Shown: positions 33,655-43,826, numbered from the stretch's first letter. The stretch is DNA of 64,000 nt from Methylobacter sp. (GCA_024636505.1 JAGXGY010000042.1:124001-188000); one strand, 5' to 3'. Notes: generated by a model from the letters alone, not told the origin. A program made the numbers and translations.

Positions 33655-34050
33655 TTAACGTTTCGAGTACTGAGGACGTTTTCTGGCTTTGTGCAAACCG
33701 ACTTTTTTACGTTCAACAATACGTGAATCGCGGGTAACAAAACCGGCTTTTCTAAGCGCTGGACGCAAGGTTTCATCATATACCATCAACGCACGCGTTA
33801 AACCGTGACGAATAGCACCAGCTTGTCCAGATGGACCGCCGCCTTTAACGATGACATTAATATCGAATTTACCTTCCATATCAACACAACCCAATGGTTG
33901 ACGAGAAACCATTTGGTCGGTTTTACGACCGAAATAGTCTTCTAGGGTTTTTTTGTTAATAGTGATTTTTCCGGTACCTGATGTTGCGTAAACACGTGCT
34001 ATTGCACATTTACGACGACCTGTTCCGTAATACTGAGCTGCTGCTGCCAT
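33655..34050 (-). CDS. rpsI: 30S ribosomal protein S9
   Basis: 131 residues, ending in the conserved basic tail [17 protein letters not shown] whose final residues reach the decoding site. [15 protein letters not shown] at the start is typical. Eleven bases after rplM. Confidence 0.97.
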   Translation of the reverse strand: MAAAAQYYGTGRRKCAIARVYATSGTGKITINKKTLEDYFGRKTDQMVSRQPLGCVDMEGKFDINVIVKGGGPSGQAGAIRHGLTRALMVYDETLRPALRKAGFVTRDSRIVERKKVGLHKARKRPQYSKR

Positions 34051-34061
34051 GATCTACCCGC

Positions 34062-34490
34062 TTATAATTCTAATACTTGTGGCTGTTGAGCCTGATGATC
34101 GTGTTCAGGACCTGCATAAACTTTCAATTTCTTGAACATTGCACGACCCAGTGGATTGTTAGGTAACATTCCTTTAACTGCTGTAGTAAGAATACGATCA
34201 GGGAAAGTTTTTCTCAATTTACCCAAGGTAACAGTCTTAAGATTACCAACATAACCTGTATGATGCTGATACAATTTGTCCTTTTCTTTATTGCCGGTAA
34301 CGCCTATCTTCTCTGCATTTACTACAATAATGTAATCACCGGTATCAACATGCGGTGTGTATTCTGGTTTATGTTTACCGCGAAGGCGAAGCGCAATTTC
34401 AGAAGCAAGACGACCAAGTGTCTTTCCTTCTGCATCGACCACGAACCAATCACGCTTAACTTCTGCTGGCTTTGCACTAAATGTTTTCAT
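34062..34490 (-). CDS. rplM: 50S ribosomal protein L13
   Basis: 142 residues, usual length. [54 protein letters not shown] and the [18 protein letters not shown] block are characteristic. First gene of the rplM-rpsI operon. Confidence 0.97.
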   Translation of the reverse strand: MKTFSAKPAEVKRDWFVVDAEGKTLGRLASEIALRLRGKHKPEYTPHVDTGDYIIVVNAEKIGVTGNKEKDKLYQHHTGYVGNLKTVTLGKLRKTFPDRILTTAVKGMLPNNPLGRAMFKKLKVYAGPEHDHQAQQPQVLEL

Positions 34491-34597
34491 CGTTGCTTAG
34501 GCTTACTGTTAAAGGCTTGAATATAAAGAATGAGATTTTACTAAGAATTACCAAAAAGTTCAAGTTTATTTGTCACTCAGGTTCAAGGCGCTTACGC

Positions 34598-35959
34598 TTA
34601 CAATTTTATATTTAATGAGTGCAACTTACGGTAAAGATGCGTTCTCTCCATGCCTACTGCGGCTGACAATTTCGCCACACTGCCGCCGGTACGCTCAAAA
34701 TGATATTCCAGATAGGCTTTCTCAAAATGATCCCTGGCCTCTTTTAACGGTAAATTAAAAAATTCAGGCACCGAATGCGCGGTAACGGTATCGCCAATGA
34801 CCGAACCCAACGCGGCCTTCACCTCATCCAGCTCTATATCTTCCCCTACACCCAGTATCATCAAGCGCTGCACCAGGTTTTTCAATTCCCGCACATTGCC
34901 GCGCCAGCTGTAATTGCGCAAATAGTTTTGCGCTGCCATCGAAAATTTCCGAAAAGGCAATCTATCCTGGCTGATAAAATAATCCACATAAAAACTCAGC
35001 AATGCAGGCACATCCTCACTGTGTTCCCGTAACGCCTGCACATCAAGCGAGACCTCGTTAAGCAGATAATACAAATCCTGCCGGAAACGCCCCGCCTTGA
35101 CCTCTTCATCCAGAGCAATGCGAGTTGACGCCACCACCCGAACTTCAACACGAACAGCCTCGCCGCCGCCTACGCGCAGGAATGAACTTGACTCCAATGC
35201 GCCTAGCAATCTTAGCTGGGTTTCCTTATCCATGCCGCCGATTTCACCTAAAAATAGCGTCCCCTTATGTGCACGCTCCAACAAACCCGGATAAACTTTA
35301 CCCGCATCCTCTTTACCGAAGAACTCTACCGCCGAATTTTCCGGCGATATACTGCCTACCGCTACATCGACAAAAGGACCGTCTCGATGAAGACTGTTAT
35401 TATGCAGATAACGCGCATACATCTCCTTACCAACACCGGGCTCACCGACAAACAACACTCTGGCATCGTGCTGAGCCAAACGCTTTAATTGATCCTTGAG
35501 TCGGGCAACAGCAGCACTCTTACCAACCGGTTCAATATCGGCGTGCAATTGCTGTTTAAGCCCTGCATTTTCTATTTGCAGACTGCTGGCTTCCAAAGCC
35601 CTTTCTACAATCAATAATAATTTCGCCATAGACAACGGCTTCTCAAGAAAATCATAAGCCCCCAGCCGAGTTGCCTCAACAGCGGCTTCAACGGAGCCGT
35701 GTCCTGACATCATAACCACAGGACAAAGCATGGCTTCTTCAGCAACCCATTCTTTCAATAAGGTTATGCCATCGGTATCCGGCATCCAAATATCAAGCAG
35801 AATCAAATCAGGGTCTGTAGACTTTTTTAATTCCCTGGCGACGCCGGCATTTTCAGCCGTAACAACCTGATACCCCTCATCCTCAAGAATTTCACAGACC
35901 AGCCGACGAATATCCGGCTCATCATCTACAACTAATATACGAGGTATATGTACATTCAT
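34598..35959 (-). CDS. ntrX: NtrX-type response regulator with degenerate sigma-54 ATPase domain
   Basis: 453 residues in three parts: receiver domain with phosphorylatable Asp in LILLDIWMPD; AAA+ domain (about 140-370); Fis-type helix-turn-helix at the end (GGSVAKLSAAVGMERTHLYRKL). The ATPase keeps a P-loop (FVGEPGVGKEMYA) but lacks the GAFTGA loop: where ELFGHEKGAFTGA is expected it reads EFFGKEDAGKVYPG. Walker B is LFLGEIGGM, with Gly instead of the catalytic Asp. Activation of sigma-54 is thus unlikely and it may work as a sigma-70 regulator or repressor, as discussed for other NtrX proteins. Partner ntrY is 15 bases upstream. Confidence 0.9.
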   Translation of the reverse strand: MNVHIPRILVVDDEPDIRRLVCEILEDEGYQVVTAENAGVARELKKSTDPDLILLDIWMPDTDGITLLKEWVAEEAMLCPVVMMSGHGSVEAAVEATRLGAYDFLEKPLSMAKLLLIVERALEASSLQIENAGLKQQLHADIEPVGKSAAVARLKDQLKRLAQHDARVLFVGEPGVGKEMYARYLHNNSLHRDGPFVDVAVGSISPENSAVEFFGKEDAGKVYPGLLERAHKGTLFLGEIGGMDKETQLRLLGALESSSFLRVGGGEAVRVEVRVVASTRIALDEEVKAGRFRQDLYYLLNEVSLDVQALREHSEDVPALLSFYVDYFISQDRLPFRKFSMAAQNYLRNYSWRGNVRELKNLVQRLMILGVGEDIELDEVKAALGSVIGDTVTAHSVPEFFNLPLKEARDHFEKAYLEYHFERTGGSVAKLSAAVGMERTHLYRKLHSLNIKL

Positions 35960-35974
35960 ATGTTTTACGACATC

Positions 35975-38173
35975 TTAAAAATTACACGCCGGAAGCTGAA
36001 TAATAAATCCAGCCCCCACTTTGTCGCATCGGCTCCCTACCAATTGCAACACTTCTTCCGTCCCTGACAGTCGACGGCTGGTGTCAACCCAAATCGCACC
36101 GCCATGCTCTTCAACTATTTTTTTAACTATCGCCAAACCCAAGCCGGTTCCCTTGGCCTTGGTGGTGACATAAGGCTCAAAGATTCGTTCAATTTGCTCA
36201 TCCTTAATACCCGGCCCGTCATCATAAAGCGCTATTTCGATAAAACCGGTGTTATTTTTTTGCACCCGGCGCAGGCTTATTTCAATCAGCCCCTTAGCGC
36301 CTATCGCTTCCAGCGCATTTTTAATCAGGTTATGCAATACCTGCCGAATACTAACCGGATCACCCTTAACCTTTAACAAACCGGTCTCGTAATCGGTTTT
36401 AAATTTAACCCCGGACTTTACCACATAAAGCGCTAACACCTCCTGAACCAAAACGGGTAAATCAATGTTTACAGTCTGCTTTTTGGAAGGCTTGGCATAT
36501 TCCGAAAAATCATCCACCATTTCTTTCATCGCCTCAACCTGCTGCACGATAGTTGTGGTTGAGCGCCGCAACATGCCTGCATCGGTGTCGTTTAACTTGT
36601 CAGCCAGTTTATGTTGCAAGCGTTCTGCCGATAGCTGTATGGGGGTTAACGGGTTCTTGATTTCATGAGCCAGCCTTCTCGCCACTTCCCCCCAGGCCGC
36701 ATTTTTCTGAGCCTGAATCAAATCAGTCACATCATCAAAAACCACCACCGCCCCGACTCGCCGACCTTCCTGAGAAAACAGCGGCGTGCCTCTGCATAGC
36801 AATTCCTGACGACCGTTGGGACCTAAAAAAGCGATGCGTTGCTGCCATATATCATCGGCTTGTTCCAATAAGCGCTGAATAGACTTTAAAGGCTCGGCCA
36901 ATTCGGCATATCCCTGCACCAACTCCAACAAAGTCCGTCCGACAAACTGATTTACATGAACATGAAAAATCCGGTAAGCCGCCTGATTGGCAGTACGTAT
37001 CTTATACATGGTATCAAAACTAATGACTCCGGCGGTTAAGTTCGCCAGTATCGTTTCCAGATAAGCCCGTTGATTTTCCACCTCAATGCCGGCCATCCGG
37101 GTTTCATCTCTGGCCCTGGCAATGCGATGAGTCATCTCATTGAAAGACTCGACCAGAAAGCCCAGATCATCCTGAGCAGCAACCGGAAGATCTTGATCAT
37201 AATTCCCTGAAGCTACTGCCTGCGTACCTTTAACCAGCGCCTTTACCGGAGCGATAATATTACGGATACTGATAAAAGCCACCCAAATAGCCGCCAGTAA
37301 ACTCACCAACAAAACCAATGACAAAGTCAAAGAGAAGCTCAACTTTAATGAGTTTCTTAAAAAATTCATCTCCTGGTAACGCACAAAGGCAAATTCCACC
37401 GAATCGGCTAAATCGGCAATTCTTATCGGCACCGGATATAAAGCCTGCAAATATTGCGGTTCCCGGGTTTTAACGATAACGATAACCCGGATCATCAGCT
37501 CATCTTCGCGCACCGGCGCCAAAGCGACAAACTCCGTACTCTGCCGCAATTGCATCCAAATATGCTCATCCGGCAAACTCGGCAAAATATCACTGGGATT
37601 GATGCTGCTTGACGCCATAATCCTGCCCTGCCGGGAAAACAGCGTCATCTCGGATGCGCCGGAAAGTTCACGCAAATGTTCGATTTCCAGAGTCACCAAC
37701 GTTTCCGGCGAATCACTCAATCGCTCGGCCAATTGTTGCGTTTGTCGCAAATGCCAGCGCATCCGTTGGTCTAATGATGCTTGACTCAACTCCAAAGCAT
37801 CTTCCATCGCCCGGTCTATTTCCACATTAAACCAGCTATCGATACCCTGATGCAGGAACTGCATGGAAAAATAGAACACAATCACAGCAGGAGCCAGAGC
37901 CAGTACCACAAACAGCGATACCATGCGCGTCGTTAATCTTGAACCCGCCTCGCGTTTTTTTAACTGCTGCGCCAGAGAATAAATATTAGCACCGACTAAA
38001 CCGAGCAACACCACAGAACCCAGCGCATTGACCAACAGCAGCCATGAATACATTTCATTCAACTCTGAAGATTCCTGCGTTGCCGAACTCATCAGCTGCA
38101 ACAACAGTAAAATCAAGCCAAACAAAACCAATATGGACAGACTGACAGGCGGTTTTATTTTGTCAAAGGCCAT
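35975..38173 (-). CDS. ntrY: NtrY-type sensor histidine kinase
   Basis: About 732 residues. N-terminal helices (about three before residue 110), an extracytoplasmic sensor region to about 280, another helix, a HAMP domain, a PAS domain (AYLETILANLTAGVISFD), the phosphoacceptor His in RRLAHEIKNPLTPIQLSAERL, and the kinase boxes NLIKNALEAI, DDGPGI and GTGLGLAIVKKIVEEHGG. ATG 38173 (MAFDKIKPP) is preferred over a TTG nine bases upstream. It overlaps the DUF4390 gene by 19 bases. Signals sensed by NtrY are debated (nitrogen, redox). Confidence 0.92.
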   Translation of the reverse strand: MAFDKIKPPVSLSILVLFGLILLLLQLMSSATQESSELNEMYSWLLLVNALGSVVLLGLVGANIYSLAQQLKKREAGSRLTTRMVSLFVVLALAPAVIVFYFSMQFLHQGIDSWFNVEIDRAMEDALELSQASLDQRMRWHLRQTQQLAERLSDSPETLVTLEIEHLRELSGASEMTLFSRQGRIMASSSINPSDILPSLPDEHIWMQLRQSTEFVALAPVREDELMIRVIVIVKTREPQYLQALYPVPIRIADLADSVEFAFVRYQEMNFLRNSLKLSFSLTLSLVLLVSLLAAIWVAFISIRNIIAPVKALVKGTQAVASGNYDQDLPVAAQDDLGFLVESFNEMTHRIARARDETRMAGIEVENQRAYLETILANLTAGVISFDTMYKIRTANQAAYRIFHVHVNQFVGRTLLELVQGYAELAEPLKSIQRLLEQADDIWQQRIAFLGPNGRQELLCRGTPLFSQEGRRVGAVVVFDDVTDLIQAQKNAAWGEVARRLAHEIKNPLTPIQLSAERLQHKLADKLNDTDAGMLRRSTTTIVQQVEAMKEMVDDFSEYAKPSKKQTVNIDLPVLVQEVLALYVVKSGVKFKTDYETGLLKVKGDPVSIRQVLHNLIKNALEAIGAKGLIEISLRRVQKNNTGFIEIALYDDGPGIKDEQIERIFEPYVTTKAKGTGLGLAIVKKIVEEHGGAIWVDTSRRLSGTEEVLQLVGSRCDKVGAGFIIQLPACNF

Positions 38174-38787
38174 AACGTCCAATCACTGGATAAATACCAT
38201 TGGGGGTTAATATAGGCAATCGGGCGTAATGGCAACGGCAAGGCATCTCGATCAAGCGTTACTTTTATGCCGACGGTGTAGCGTTCTTCAGGCGTATAAA
38301 TCGCCTTATCCATTACTCGAAAACTGCGGATAGCCGACATAGCATCGAGCGCTGCCGATAACGTAGCAAAGTTAGTCACATCACCGGCACTTTCATTTCT
38401 GACCCGATACATATTCAGTAATGCATGATAGCCAATACGGTAACGGATACCGGTATTAACGAGCGTCTTATCCCAGAAAAGATCCCGATGCTGCAAGATC
38501 TTGATATGCGTATCCCAATACAAAGACACGCCATTTTTCAGCGCCTCCTTTGCCCGCGTACTGAGCCGATAATCTATATCCGCAGACAACACATAGCTAT
38601 CGCCTTGCAAGGTTATCTCGGCGTTTTCGACCACAACACCAAAGCCTTCGACTGGACTCGGAACCGGCTCTTCAGTCGGCTTAGGGACTGGGGTATCAGT
38701 ATGACCTATAACAGGAAATGCCGCTATCAACAAACAACACAGCAATACATAACAAAGCGATGTTTTATTGTTTGCTGATGCGCGCAT
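38155..38787 (-). CDS. DUF4390 exported protein
   Basis: About 210 residues. Signal peptide (CYVLLCCLLIAAFPVIGHTD) then a beta-rich DUF4390 domain with the pattern VENAEITLQGDSYVLSADID and FWDKTLVN, ending at WYLSSDWTLWPL. In gammaproteobacteria this family regularly sits between rsmB and ntrY, as here. Start ATG 38787 gives the signal peptide; the frame is open 48 bases further. Overlaps rsmB by 23 bases. Function unknown, perhaps a periplasmic partner of NtrY. Confidence 0.82.
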   Translation of the reverse strand: MRASANNKTSLCYVLLCCLLIAAFPVIGHTDTPVPKPTEEPVPSPVEGFGVVVENAEITLQGDSYVLSADIDYRLSTRAKEALKNGVSLYWDTHIKILQHRDLFWDKTLVNTGIRYRIGYHALLNMYRVRNESAGDVTNFATLSAALDAMSAIRSFRVMDKAIYTPEERYTVGIKVTLDRDALPLPLRPIAYINPQWYLSSDWTLWPLTK

Positions 38788-40051
38788 AATAAAATCCATC
38801 CATTGCCGATTCACCGGTAAAAATCTGGCGTCCACAGATTCTGGAAATCCCCCAACCCGCCTCTATAGGCAACTCGGCCGCATCGCTATGTTCGACTAAG
38901 AAAGATTGAACCAGCTGTTCGTTTTCCTGCTTTAAAATGGAACAGGTGGCGTAAACCAATAGTCCGCCGGGCGCCAGCAGCGGCCAGACGGCTTGCAGAA
39001 TGGCTTTTTGCATGATTTGTAACGACCCGATATCCTCGGCTCTGCGCAATAATTTAATATCGGGGTGACGGCGAATAACGCCTAAGGCTGAACAGGGCGC
39101 ATCCAGTAAAATCCGGTCAAACGGTTTGCCGTCCCACCAAACCTGAGGGTTAGTCGCATCGCCTACCACCAGCGTGGCTTGCAAGCCCAGGCGCTGACAA
39201 TTTTCACTAACTCGCTGCATTCTGGATGCGTCTATATCGACGGCGACCAGCTCTTTTAGCTGCGCCTGACTTTCAAGAATATGCGCGGTTTTGCCGCCCG
39301 GTGCGGCGCAGACATCCAGCACCCGCTGTCCCGGCTGCACATCCAGCAATCCGGCCGCCAGTTGCGCAGCAGTATCCTGAACCGATACCCAGCCATCGGC
39401 AAAGCCGGGCAGCAAATCTACCGACACCGGTTTATTCAGCTTGATTGCCGACGGACAAAAGTCAACCGCTTCAGCTGCTATGTCCTGTGCGGTTAATAGT
39501 TGCAGATACGGTTCTCTGCCGGTTTTAATCAGATTGACCCGCAACACCATCGGCGGTTGCAGGTTATTTTCCAACAATATATTTAACGCCTGCTCAGGCC
39601 AATCCTGCTGAATTTGTTTAATCAGCCAGTCGGGATGACTCAGTGCTGCAATCTGAATTTTATCGGCCCGATGTTCAAGCTCTTCCTGCTCGCGCAAATA
39701 GGTTCTAAGCAGCGCATTAATCAGCGACTTGGCCCACGGTTTTTTACGGATCGCAAAAACCGTTTCGGACACGGCGGCATGAGATTTTACCCGCATGAAG
39801 TTAAGCTGGTACAAGCCCACCAACGCCAAGGATTTAACGTCAGTATCCTTTAGCGGTTTATCCAGTAATTGGCTTAAAATAAAATCCAGCCGATGAAATT
39901 GCCTGCAAACGCCGTAACATAATGCTTGAATAAATGCCCGGTCTTTAGCCGACTCTACGCTCAGCAAGGCATTATCTAAAGCGGCGGTTAAAGACTGCCC
40001 GTCTTGCAAAACACGGGACAATACCCGTGCTGCGACTAATCGTGTATTCAA
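38765..40051 (-). CDS. rsmB: 16S rRNA (cytosine-967-C5)-methyltransferase
   Basis: 428 residues. N-terminal NusB-like RNA-binding domain (1-140), then a SAM methyltransferase with VLDVCAAPGGKTAHIL, ILLDAPCSALGVIRRHPDIK (catalytic PC) and ATCSILKQENE (second Cys). Overlaps fmt by four bases (ATGA), the usual fmt-rsmB coupling. Confidence 0.96.
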   Translation of the reverse strand: MNTRLVAARVLSRVLQDGQSLTAALDNALLSVESAKDRAFIQALCYGVCRQFHRLDFILSQLLDKPLKDTDVKSLALVGLYQLNFMRVKSHAAVSETVFAIRKKPWAKSLINALLRTYLREQEELEHRADKIQIAALSHPDWLIKQIQQDWPEQALNILLENNLQPPMVLRVNLIKTGREPYLQLLTAQDIAAEAVDFCPSAIKLNKPVSVDLLPGFADGWVSVQDTAAQLAAGLLDVQPGQRVLDVCAAPGGKTAHILESQAQLKELVAVDIDASRMQRVSENCQRLGLQATLVVGDATNPQVWWDGKPFDRILLDAPCSALGVIRRHPDIKLLRRAEDIGSLQIMQKAILQAVWPLLAPGGLLVYATCSILKQENEQLVQSFLVEHSDAAELPIEAGWGISRICGRQIFTGESAMDGFYYARISKQ

Positions 40052-41001
40052 CCGAGTTTTACCCCGTCAAGGTCGTGAGCACTGAGAAATGCCTGAACAG
40101 GCATGCGTTTCCCGCCGGGCAATTGCACCTCCAGCAGCCGTAAAAAACCGACGCCGGTCGCCACATCGATATGCTTATCGACACAGCGCACTGTGCCGGG
40201 TTCTTGTTGAGGCGACCGGCCGGTCGCCTCAACGCTAGAATCATCATCCACAGCCGCTGCCTGCCAGATACGTAACACCTTGCCCTGGTAAAGCGTCTGA
40301 GTGACCGGCCAGGCATTTAAGCCTCTTACCTTTCGGGCTAGATCCGCCGCCGACTGCGTCCAATCGATATCGGCTTCGCCTTTTTCCAGCTTTTCAGCAT
40401 AAGTCACCAGCGCCTCATCCTGAGGTTCGGGATGAATGTTTCCGGCTTCCAATTGTTTCAGTATTTTACTCAGACCTATTGCGCCCAACACGGCTAATTT
40501 GTCATGCAAATCGACAGCGGTATCGGTAACTTCTATCACGCATTCTTCCTTGTGTAGCATATCGCCGGCATCCAGTTTGCGCACAATCTGCATAATAGTC
40601 ACACCGGTTTTTTCATCTCCCGCCATCAATGCCCGCTGAATCGGTGCCGCTCCGCGCCAACGCGGCAACAACGAAGCATGGACATTGATGCAGCCCAGCT
40701 TAGGCGCATCCAGAACGGCTTGCGTTAAAATCACACCGTAAGCGACCACCACCATCAGATCGACATTAAATGCACCAATCTGCTGCAAATCCTCATCGGT
40801 CTTCATTGTCAATGGTTGAAAAACCGGAATTCCGGCCGCCAAGGCCAAGACTTTGACCGGACTGAATTGCAACTTACGTCCTCTGCCCGCCGGGCGATCC
40901 GGCTGGGTATAGACCGCGCAAACCTCATGTTCCGAATCCAGCAGCATCTGCAAGCAAGGAACCGCAAATTCAGGGGTTCCGGCAAAAATTATCTTCATCA
41001 A
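40048..41001 (-). CDS. fmt: Methionyl-tRNA formyltransferase
   Basis: 317 residues; formylates initiator Met-tRNA. Catalytic Asn and His in [19 protein letters not shown] and the late Asp in LDAGDM are present. In the C-terminal tRNA-binding domain an extra segment, [13 protein letters not shown], follows [10 protein letters not shown]; it is encoded by a perfect 28-bp palindrome and is absent from typical Fmt. The gene is otherwise normal. Overlaps def by four bases. Confidence 0.96.
   Translation of the reverse strand: MMKIIFAGTPEFAVPCLQMLLDSEHEVCAVYTQPDRPAGRGRKLQFSPVKVLALAAGIPVFQPLTMKTDEDLQQIGAFNVDLMVVVAYGVILTQAVLDAPKLGCINVHASLLPRWRGAAPIQRALMAGDEKTGVTIMQIVRKLDAGDMLHKEECVIEVTDTAVDLHDKLAVLGAIGLSKILKQLEAGNIHPEPQDEALVTYAEKLEKGEADIDWTQSAADLARKVRGLNAWPVTQTLYQGKVLRIWQAAAVDDDSSVEATGRSPQQEPGTVRCVDKHIDVATGVGFLRLLEVQLPGGKRMPVQAFLSAHDLDGVKLG
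40206..40233. repeat. Perfect 28-bp palindrome inside fmt
   Basis: Bases 40206-40219 (GTTGAGGCGACCGG) are followed at once by their exact reverse complement. It lies in frame in fmt and codes for the residues VEATGRSPQ that standard Fmt lacks. Confidence 0.9.
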
Positions 41002-41516
41002 CTCGTTTCCATTTTATGGTTTTTTTCCAATTTTTTCTTAATTCGCTGCCTTTTTAACGGTGAAATATAATCGACAAACAGTTTCCCGCTTAAATGGTCC
41101 AGTTCGTGCTGAACACAAACAGCCAGCAAATCTCTGGCACCAAATTCAAAAGACACACCTTCACGATCGAGCGCTCTAACTATAATATGCTCAGCCCTGG
41201 TCACTTTTTCAAAAAAACCGGGCACCGAAAGACAGCCTTCTTCGGACTCTTTAACCCCGTCTTTTTCAATAATTTCAGGATTGATTAAACATAAAGGAGC
41301 GTTCTTTTCCTCACTGACATCGATGACCACCACCCGCTGATGCACATTAACCTGCGTTGCGGCCAAGCCTACACCATGCGATTCATACATAGTCTCAAGC
41401 ATATCATCGACCAACCTTTTAATTTTATCATCGACTGTTTTTACAATTGCCGCTTTCTTACGCAACCGATTATCCGGAAACTCGAGAATAGATAGAATAC
41501 TCAACAAACCCACCAC
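40998..41516 (-). CDS. def: Peptide deformylase
   Basis: 168-172 residues. Motifs: [19 protein letters not shown] and [12 protein letters not shown], giving the Fe/Zn ligands Cys, His, His and the catalytic Glu. No ATG is available at the start: the frame opens with GTG (41516, 41513), and TTG 41504 (then [14 protein letters not shown]) fits the family N-terminus best. Upstream of fmt and rsmB in one operon; divergent from the LysM gene. Confidence 0.94.
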   Translation of the reverse strand: MVGLLSILSILEFPDNRLRKKAAIVKTVDDKIKRLVDDMLETMYESHGVGLAATQVNVHQRVVVIDVSEEKNAPLCLINPEIIEKDGVKESEEGCLSVPGFFEKVTRAEHIIVRALDREGVSFEFGARDLLAVCVQHELDHLSGKLFVDYISPLKRQRIKKKLEKNHKMETS

Positions 41517-41602
41517 TATAATAATTGAATACTGGAATTCTATCTGAATTCATCTAAACTTTGAATTCAGATCGCACAAAAAGACTCGACAGGAACCCCA
41601 AC

Positions 41603-42715
41603 ATGGCTTTTCGAACATTCACCGGATTGATAGTTTCTCTGCTCATCGGCAACAGCGCATGGGCCGATGAGATACAAATAAATCCATCCCATCCCGATCA
41701 ATATACTGTCGCCAAAGACGATACGCTATGGGAACTATCCGGTAAATTTTTAACTCACCCCTGGCAATGGCCTGAATTATGGAGTCGTAATACCCAAATT
41801 AAGAACCCTCACCTTATTTATCCCGGCGATACCATTTATTTTTCAATAATCGACGGCAACCCTCAGCTAAGTCTTTCGCGTAGCGAACTCCCGCTGGCCA
41901 AATCCAATGCTCCCTGCGTACTTCTAGAAGAAGACTTCAAGCAAGGCCGCCGAGACTTTGCTGTTTCCGAAGACGGCAAAGTACTGCCTTGTATTCGGGT
42001 CATCGAGCTGAAACAGGCCATTAACTTAATCCCTGCTGAAACCATAAGCAGTTTCCTGTCATCACCCAATGTGGTTGATGAACATGAACTGAGCAAGGCG
42101 CCGTATGTTGTTGACTTTGCGGGCGAGCATCTGATTGTCGGTACCGACGACCGCGTTTATGTCCGCTCAATAACCGAACCGAAAAACCAATCCTACACGA
42201 TTTACCGACCGGGCAGCGCCTATATCAGCCCGGAAAGCGACGAAATTTTAGGCTATGAGGCGCAATATATTGCCGACGCCTCATTACAAAAACCCGGTGA
42301 CCCGGCGACATTAACCATAACCAAATCCGTCCAGGAAATTCGTATCGGCGATCGCATTATGCCTCATACTGAACAGGATATTGCGTTACATTATTTTCCC
42401 CGTCCGCCCGAACAACACATCAACGGCAGTATCATCAGTGTCCTGGGCGGCGTGTCCCAAATCGGCAAATATAACGTGGTAGTCATAGACAAAGGTAGAG
42501 TTGACGGGCTTTTAGCCGGACACGAACTGGACATCTATCAACGCGGTACTGTTATCCGGGATTTGAACAGTCCGGTTAAGAATGATCGCGTTAATCTTCC
42601 GGATGAAATGGCCGGTACCCTGATGGTTTTTCGACCGTTTGAGCGTGTCAGTTATGCGCTGGTCATGAAAGCGACTCAGGCGCTTCATATTTTAGACAAA
42701 GTTAAAACCCCCTGA
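41603..42715 (+). CDS. Exported LysM-domain protein
   Basis: About 370 residues. Signal peptide (FTGLIVSLLIGNSAWAD), then a LysM domain, YTVAKDDTLWELSGKFL-like, ending LIYPGDTIYF, which binds peptidoglycan. The remaining 290 residues show no catalytic motif. This gene is regularly found between def and dprA in gammaproteobacteria. ATG 41603 gives the signal peptide; an in-frame start 42 bases upstream adds unneeded residues. Confidence 0.88.
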   Translation: MAFRTFTGLIVSLLIGNSAWADEIQINPSHPDQYTVAKDDTLWELSGKFLTHPWQWPELWSRNTQIKNPHLIYPGDTIYFSIIDGNPQLSLSRSELPLAKSNAPCVLLEEDFKQGRRDFAVSEDGKVLPCIRVIELKQAINLIPAETISSFLSSPNVVDEHELSKAPYVVDFAGEHLIVGTDDRVYVRSITEPKNQSYTIYRPGSAYISPESDEILGYEAQYIADASLQKPGDPATLTITKSVQEIRIGDRIMPHTEQDIALHYFPRPPEQHINGSIISVLGGVSQIGKYNVVVIDKGRVDGLLAGHELDIYQRGTVIRDLNSPVKNDRVNLPDEMAGTLMVFRPFERVSYALVMKATQALHILDKVKTP

Positions 42716-43806
42716 ACATTCCCGAGCAAGACATTAACTGCTGGCTTGCGCTGTTGCGCACCCCGGGTATCGGTTGCAGGACATTTCTCCGCTTACTGAG
42801 CAGCCATACCCCGGCACAGTTATTTGTAGAATCCGCCTCCGCACTGAGCGCCTTGGGCTTAAAAAGCGACATCGTCAATGCGATCAAAAATCCTGATTGG
42901 ACGCTGATCGACTATGATTTGCGCTGGCTCAGTCAGGAGAATAACAGCGTTATCACCCTGAATGACCCAAACTATCCGCCGCTGTTAAAAGAGATCGCCG
43001 ACCCTCCGCCCCTTTTGTTTGTACGCGGCAACCCCGAACTGCTATCTTTGCCGCAAATTGCGATCGTGGGCAGCCGTAATCCGTCGGCATTAGGCCTTGA
43101 GATCGCCTTTAACTTCGCTAAAACCTTGAGTCATTGCGGCTTTACCATTACCAGCGGACTGGCCCTGGGTATCGATGCCGCCAGCCATCAGGGCGCATTA
43201 AAAGCCAAAGGCTATACGATTGCAGTCGCCGGAACCGGGCTGGATCGTGTTTATCCGGCCCGGCATAAAGACCTGGCCACTGACATTGTCAATTCCGGTG
43301 CAATGGTCTCGGAATTTCCGCCAGGCACTACCGCCAAAGCCAACCACTTTCCCCGGCGCAACCGCATTATCAGCGGCTTGTGCCAGGGCCTGCTGGTGGT
43401 TGAAGCTGCCAAGCAAAGCGGCTCCCTGATTACTGCGCGTATGGCCCTGGAGCAAAACCGTGAAGTTTTTGCCATCCCCGGCTCCATTCACAACCCGCTG
43501 GCCCGAGGTTGCAACGCACTAATCCGCGAAGGCGCAAAACTTGTCGAAACAACCCAAGATATTCTTGAAGAACTAAACCAATATAATCAACAAGATGAGA
43601 TTTTCGCCCCGGTAACAATACAATCAACACTTGACCTGGAGCAGCAAACATTATTGAATCTTGTCATGTTTAGCCCGACTTCTATCGATACTCTGGTTGA
43701 AAATGCCAATGAATCTGTCGAAGTTATTTCGTCAATGTTACTGATTCTGGAGCTGCAAGGTTACATAGAAGCAACCCCCGGCGGCGGCTATACGAGAATG
43801 AAATAA
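42712..43806 (+). CDS. dprA: DNA processing protein DprA
   Basis: About 360 residues; loads RecA on incoming single-stranded DNA. Rossmann-like core IAIVGSRNPSALGLEIAFN and ITSGLALGIDAASHQGAL, RIISGLCQGLLVVEAA and ALEQNREVFAIPGS are diagnostic. Conserved N-terminal residues (CWLALLRTPGIG) lie before the first TTG at 42754, so translation must begin further up with a rare codon, perhaps CTG 42712, which overlaps the stop of the LysM gene. Exact start unsure. Confidence 0.93.
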   Translation: MNIPEQDINCWLALLRTPGIGCRTFLRLLSSHTPAQLFVESASALSALGLKSDIVNAIKNPDWTLIDYDLRWLSQENNSVITLNDPNYPPLLKEIADPPPLLFVRGNPELLSLPQIAIVGSRNPSALGLEIAFNFAKTLSHCGFTITSGLALGIDAASHQGALKAKGYTIAVAGTGLDRVYPARHKDLATDIVNSGAMVSEFPPGTTAKANHFPRRNRIISGLCQGLLVVEAAKQSGSLITARMALEQNREVFAIPGSIHNPLARGCNALIREGAKLVETTQDILEELNQYNQQDEIFAPVTIQSTLDLEQQTLLNLVMFSPTSIDTLVENANESVEVISSMLLILELQGYIEATPGGGYTRMK

Positions 43807-43826
43807 TCATAAACAAACAAGAGCCT

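Noticed and set aside
34598-35959. Calling the regulator NtrC or another active sigma-54 activator
   Set aside because: No GAFTGA loop and a broken Walker B; pairing with an NtrY-type kinase fits NtrX.
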